A stretch of DNA of 64,000 bases from Blastomyces gilchristii SLH14081 (Eukaryota > Ascomycota > Eurotiomycetes > Onygenales > Ajellomycetaceae), in NCBI RefSeq assembly GCF_000003855.2, contig NW_003101650.1, positions 9,054 through 73,053 of the forward strand, read 5' to 3'. Under the pieces are notes generated by a model. The model was not told the DNA's origin, searched no databases, and saw only the letters and a list, made by a program, of their open reading frames with translations. Below are positions 62,974-64,000 of the stretch, one piece after another (position 1 is the stretch's first letter; every line of letters starts with the position of its first letter). The position numbers were made by a program, and so were the translations under genes.

Positions 62974-64000
62974 TACGCAAATAAGTGAATAATTTTGGAA
63001 GAAGAAATAGAAAATCTGACCTCTGATGGATGTTGGAAGCTAGAGGTGATGCCATAGATTTTATAGAAGTTCACAGGATACAGATCTAGCTCGAAAAGTC
63101 AAGCCCTCGTTCCACAGCCACACCAGCAAGCTAGGGTGAGAGAGCTTGGCCTTGGGCGATCTCCACCCCGTATTCGGTGGATTCTCCCCTTACCGAAAGA
63201 GGGAAAAGCATCGTTTTCGTTTGAAGCAATACAGCGTAGTACAGCAGTTGTTGTGGGGCTGCCTGATGCTGGGGAAATAATCGAAAAAATAACAAGGTAA
63301 GTTCAGTTGAAACTCAATGCCTTATTGTTTTGCAAACCCTGAAACCATTATCATACTATTTAGGGCCGCGCATGACCGACATGAAAAGTCGGCTCGACTT
63401 TAATAGTTCTGATGTTGCAGAATGTTGATCAAAAATGAGTCAAGCAGTCACCTATGTGCAAATTCGTCTGTAGCTCAATGGGTAGCCCGATTCTGCAAGT
63501 CATTCCTTCTTAAGCCAGCAGCGGAGTGCCCAGTGAGAGGCACACGCTACATACAGGGCTAACCTGATTGGACAGCTTAGAGACGTTGATTTGAGCTACC
63601 GACGCAGCGCACTGCCTCTCCGTTTCTACCTCAGACGAACCCAACTTCTCTCTTGGTACTTAAATATCGCAACTGCCATACTTTCATGTAGCATTCAAAT
63701 CCAATGACCCCGCAAATTGAACCTTAGGTCTCCGCTAGGTAGGTCTTGTGGCATCAGATGAAAGTCCATCCCACTGCAGGGAGTCGGATCTGATTCACCC
63801 ATCAATGCGGCAACCCAATGTCCCCAATCAACAAAGCCAATATTCATTGTACTAGGGTCTTTTTCAGTCGTGATATTTCCTGGTAAAGGCCCATAGGGTA
63901 AAGGACCTCACTCATGTATACCATGCTCATTTTCCAGCACAATTGTTCCGGATTGCAGGGATATAATTTTTGACGGCTCCGTGCTTCATGGGAGATTGCT
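62974..64000. promoter_or_regulatory. MFS upstream region with a possible structured RNA
   Basis: Contains the possible alternative first exon (63021-63055), the MFS promoter, and an inverted-repeat-bounded segment at 63465-63604. No protein gene is recognised to the window end. Confidence 0.45.
63465..63604 (+). ncRNA. Candidate structured RNA bounded by a 14-bp inverted repeat
   Basis: CGTCTGTAGCTCAA (63465-63478) pairs at 13 of 14 positions with TTGAGCTACCGACG (63591-63604). Inside, GTGCC/GGCAC forms a further hairpin (63526-63543). The left end resembles a tRNA 5' half with an A-box, but there is no B-box or T-arm. Identity unknown. Confidence 0.3.

Noticed and set aside
63465..63510. 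tRNA-Cys gene
   Set aside because: The A-box and anticodon-like loop are present, but no T-arm or B-box follows within a plausible intron length.

Overview
This window looks like chromosomal DNA of a filamentous ascomycete. The genes carry short GT-AG introns of about 60-260 bp. There are nuclear tRNA genes and fungal proteins such as Sar1, PP1/Glc7, Tfc4, Vts1 and EMC6. A CpG-stripped, retrotransposon-filled AT-rich block sits beside ordinary GC-balanced genic DNA. Such isochore-like organisation with Ty3/Gypsy elements is known from Onygenales (Blastomyces/Emmonsia/Coccidioides relatives). The assignment to that order is inference, not proof.

Region 1 (1 to about 15,880) is an AT-rich, mutated repeat block. 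A Ty3/Gypsy element (1-3485, continuing at 10738) is interrupted by a second, full-length chromovirus (3486-10732) with 258-bp LTRs and a 5-bp ACTGA target duplication. Removing the inner element restores the reading frame of the outer integrase. Both elements are dead: stops at Trp codons, YLDD changed to YLNN, and lost zinc ligands. A further LTR-like segment (13684-13937) and very AT-rich DNA follow, and composition changes abruptly near 15,880.

Region 2 (15,880 to 35,000): tRNA-Asp with an intron, a 757-aa acidic protein, the COPII GTPase Sar1 (5 exons), the PP1 catalytic subunit (4 exons, minus strand), tRNA-His, and an 807-aa leucine-rich-repeat protein (minus strand). Gaps hold long pyrimidine-rich leaders, microsatellites and long homopolymers.

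Region 3 (35,000 to 45,100): about 10 kb with no recognisable protein gene. It contains the most interesting short element of the window: a 375-bp tRNA-headed, (AAT)n-tailed SINE-like insertion with a 16-bp target-site duplication (38849-39255).

Region 4 (45,100 to 64,000): a patatin-like lipid hydrolase, the TFIIIC TPR subunit Tfc4 (minus strand, 5 exons), a small repeat cluster rich in a recurring TACTCCGTA motif, a membrane-anchored O-fucosyltransferase-like protein, the SAM-domain RNA-binding protein Vts1, EMC6, and a DHA2-type MFS transporter (minus strand) whose coding sequence includes a 13-nt micro-exon.

The genes are mostly housekeeping (secretion, phosphatase signalling, Pol III transcription, mRNA decay, ER membrane insertion) and do not form an obvious metabolic cluster. 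The unusual content lies in the mobile elements and their mutation pattern. All gene models were assembled by eye from reading frames and splice signals.
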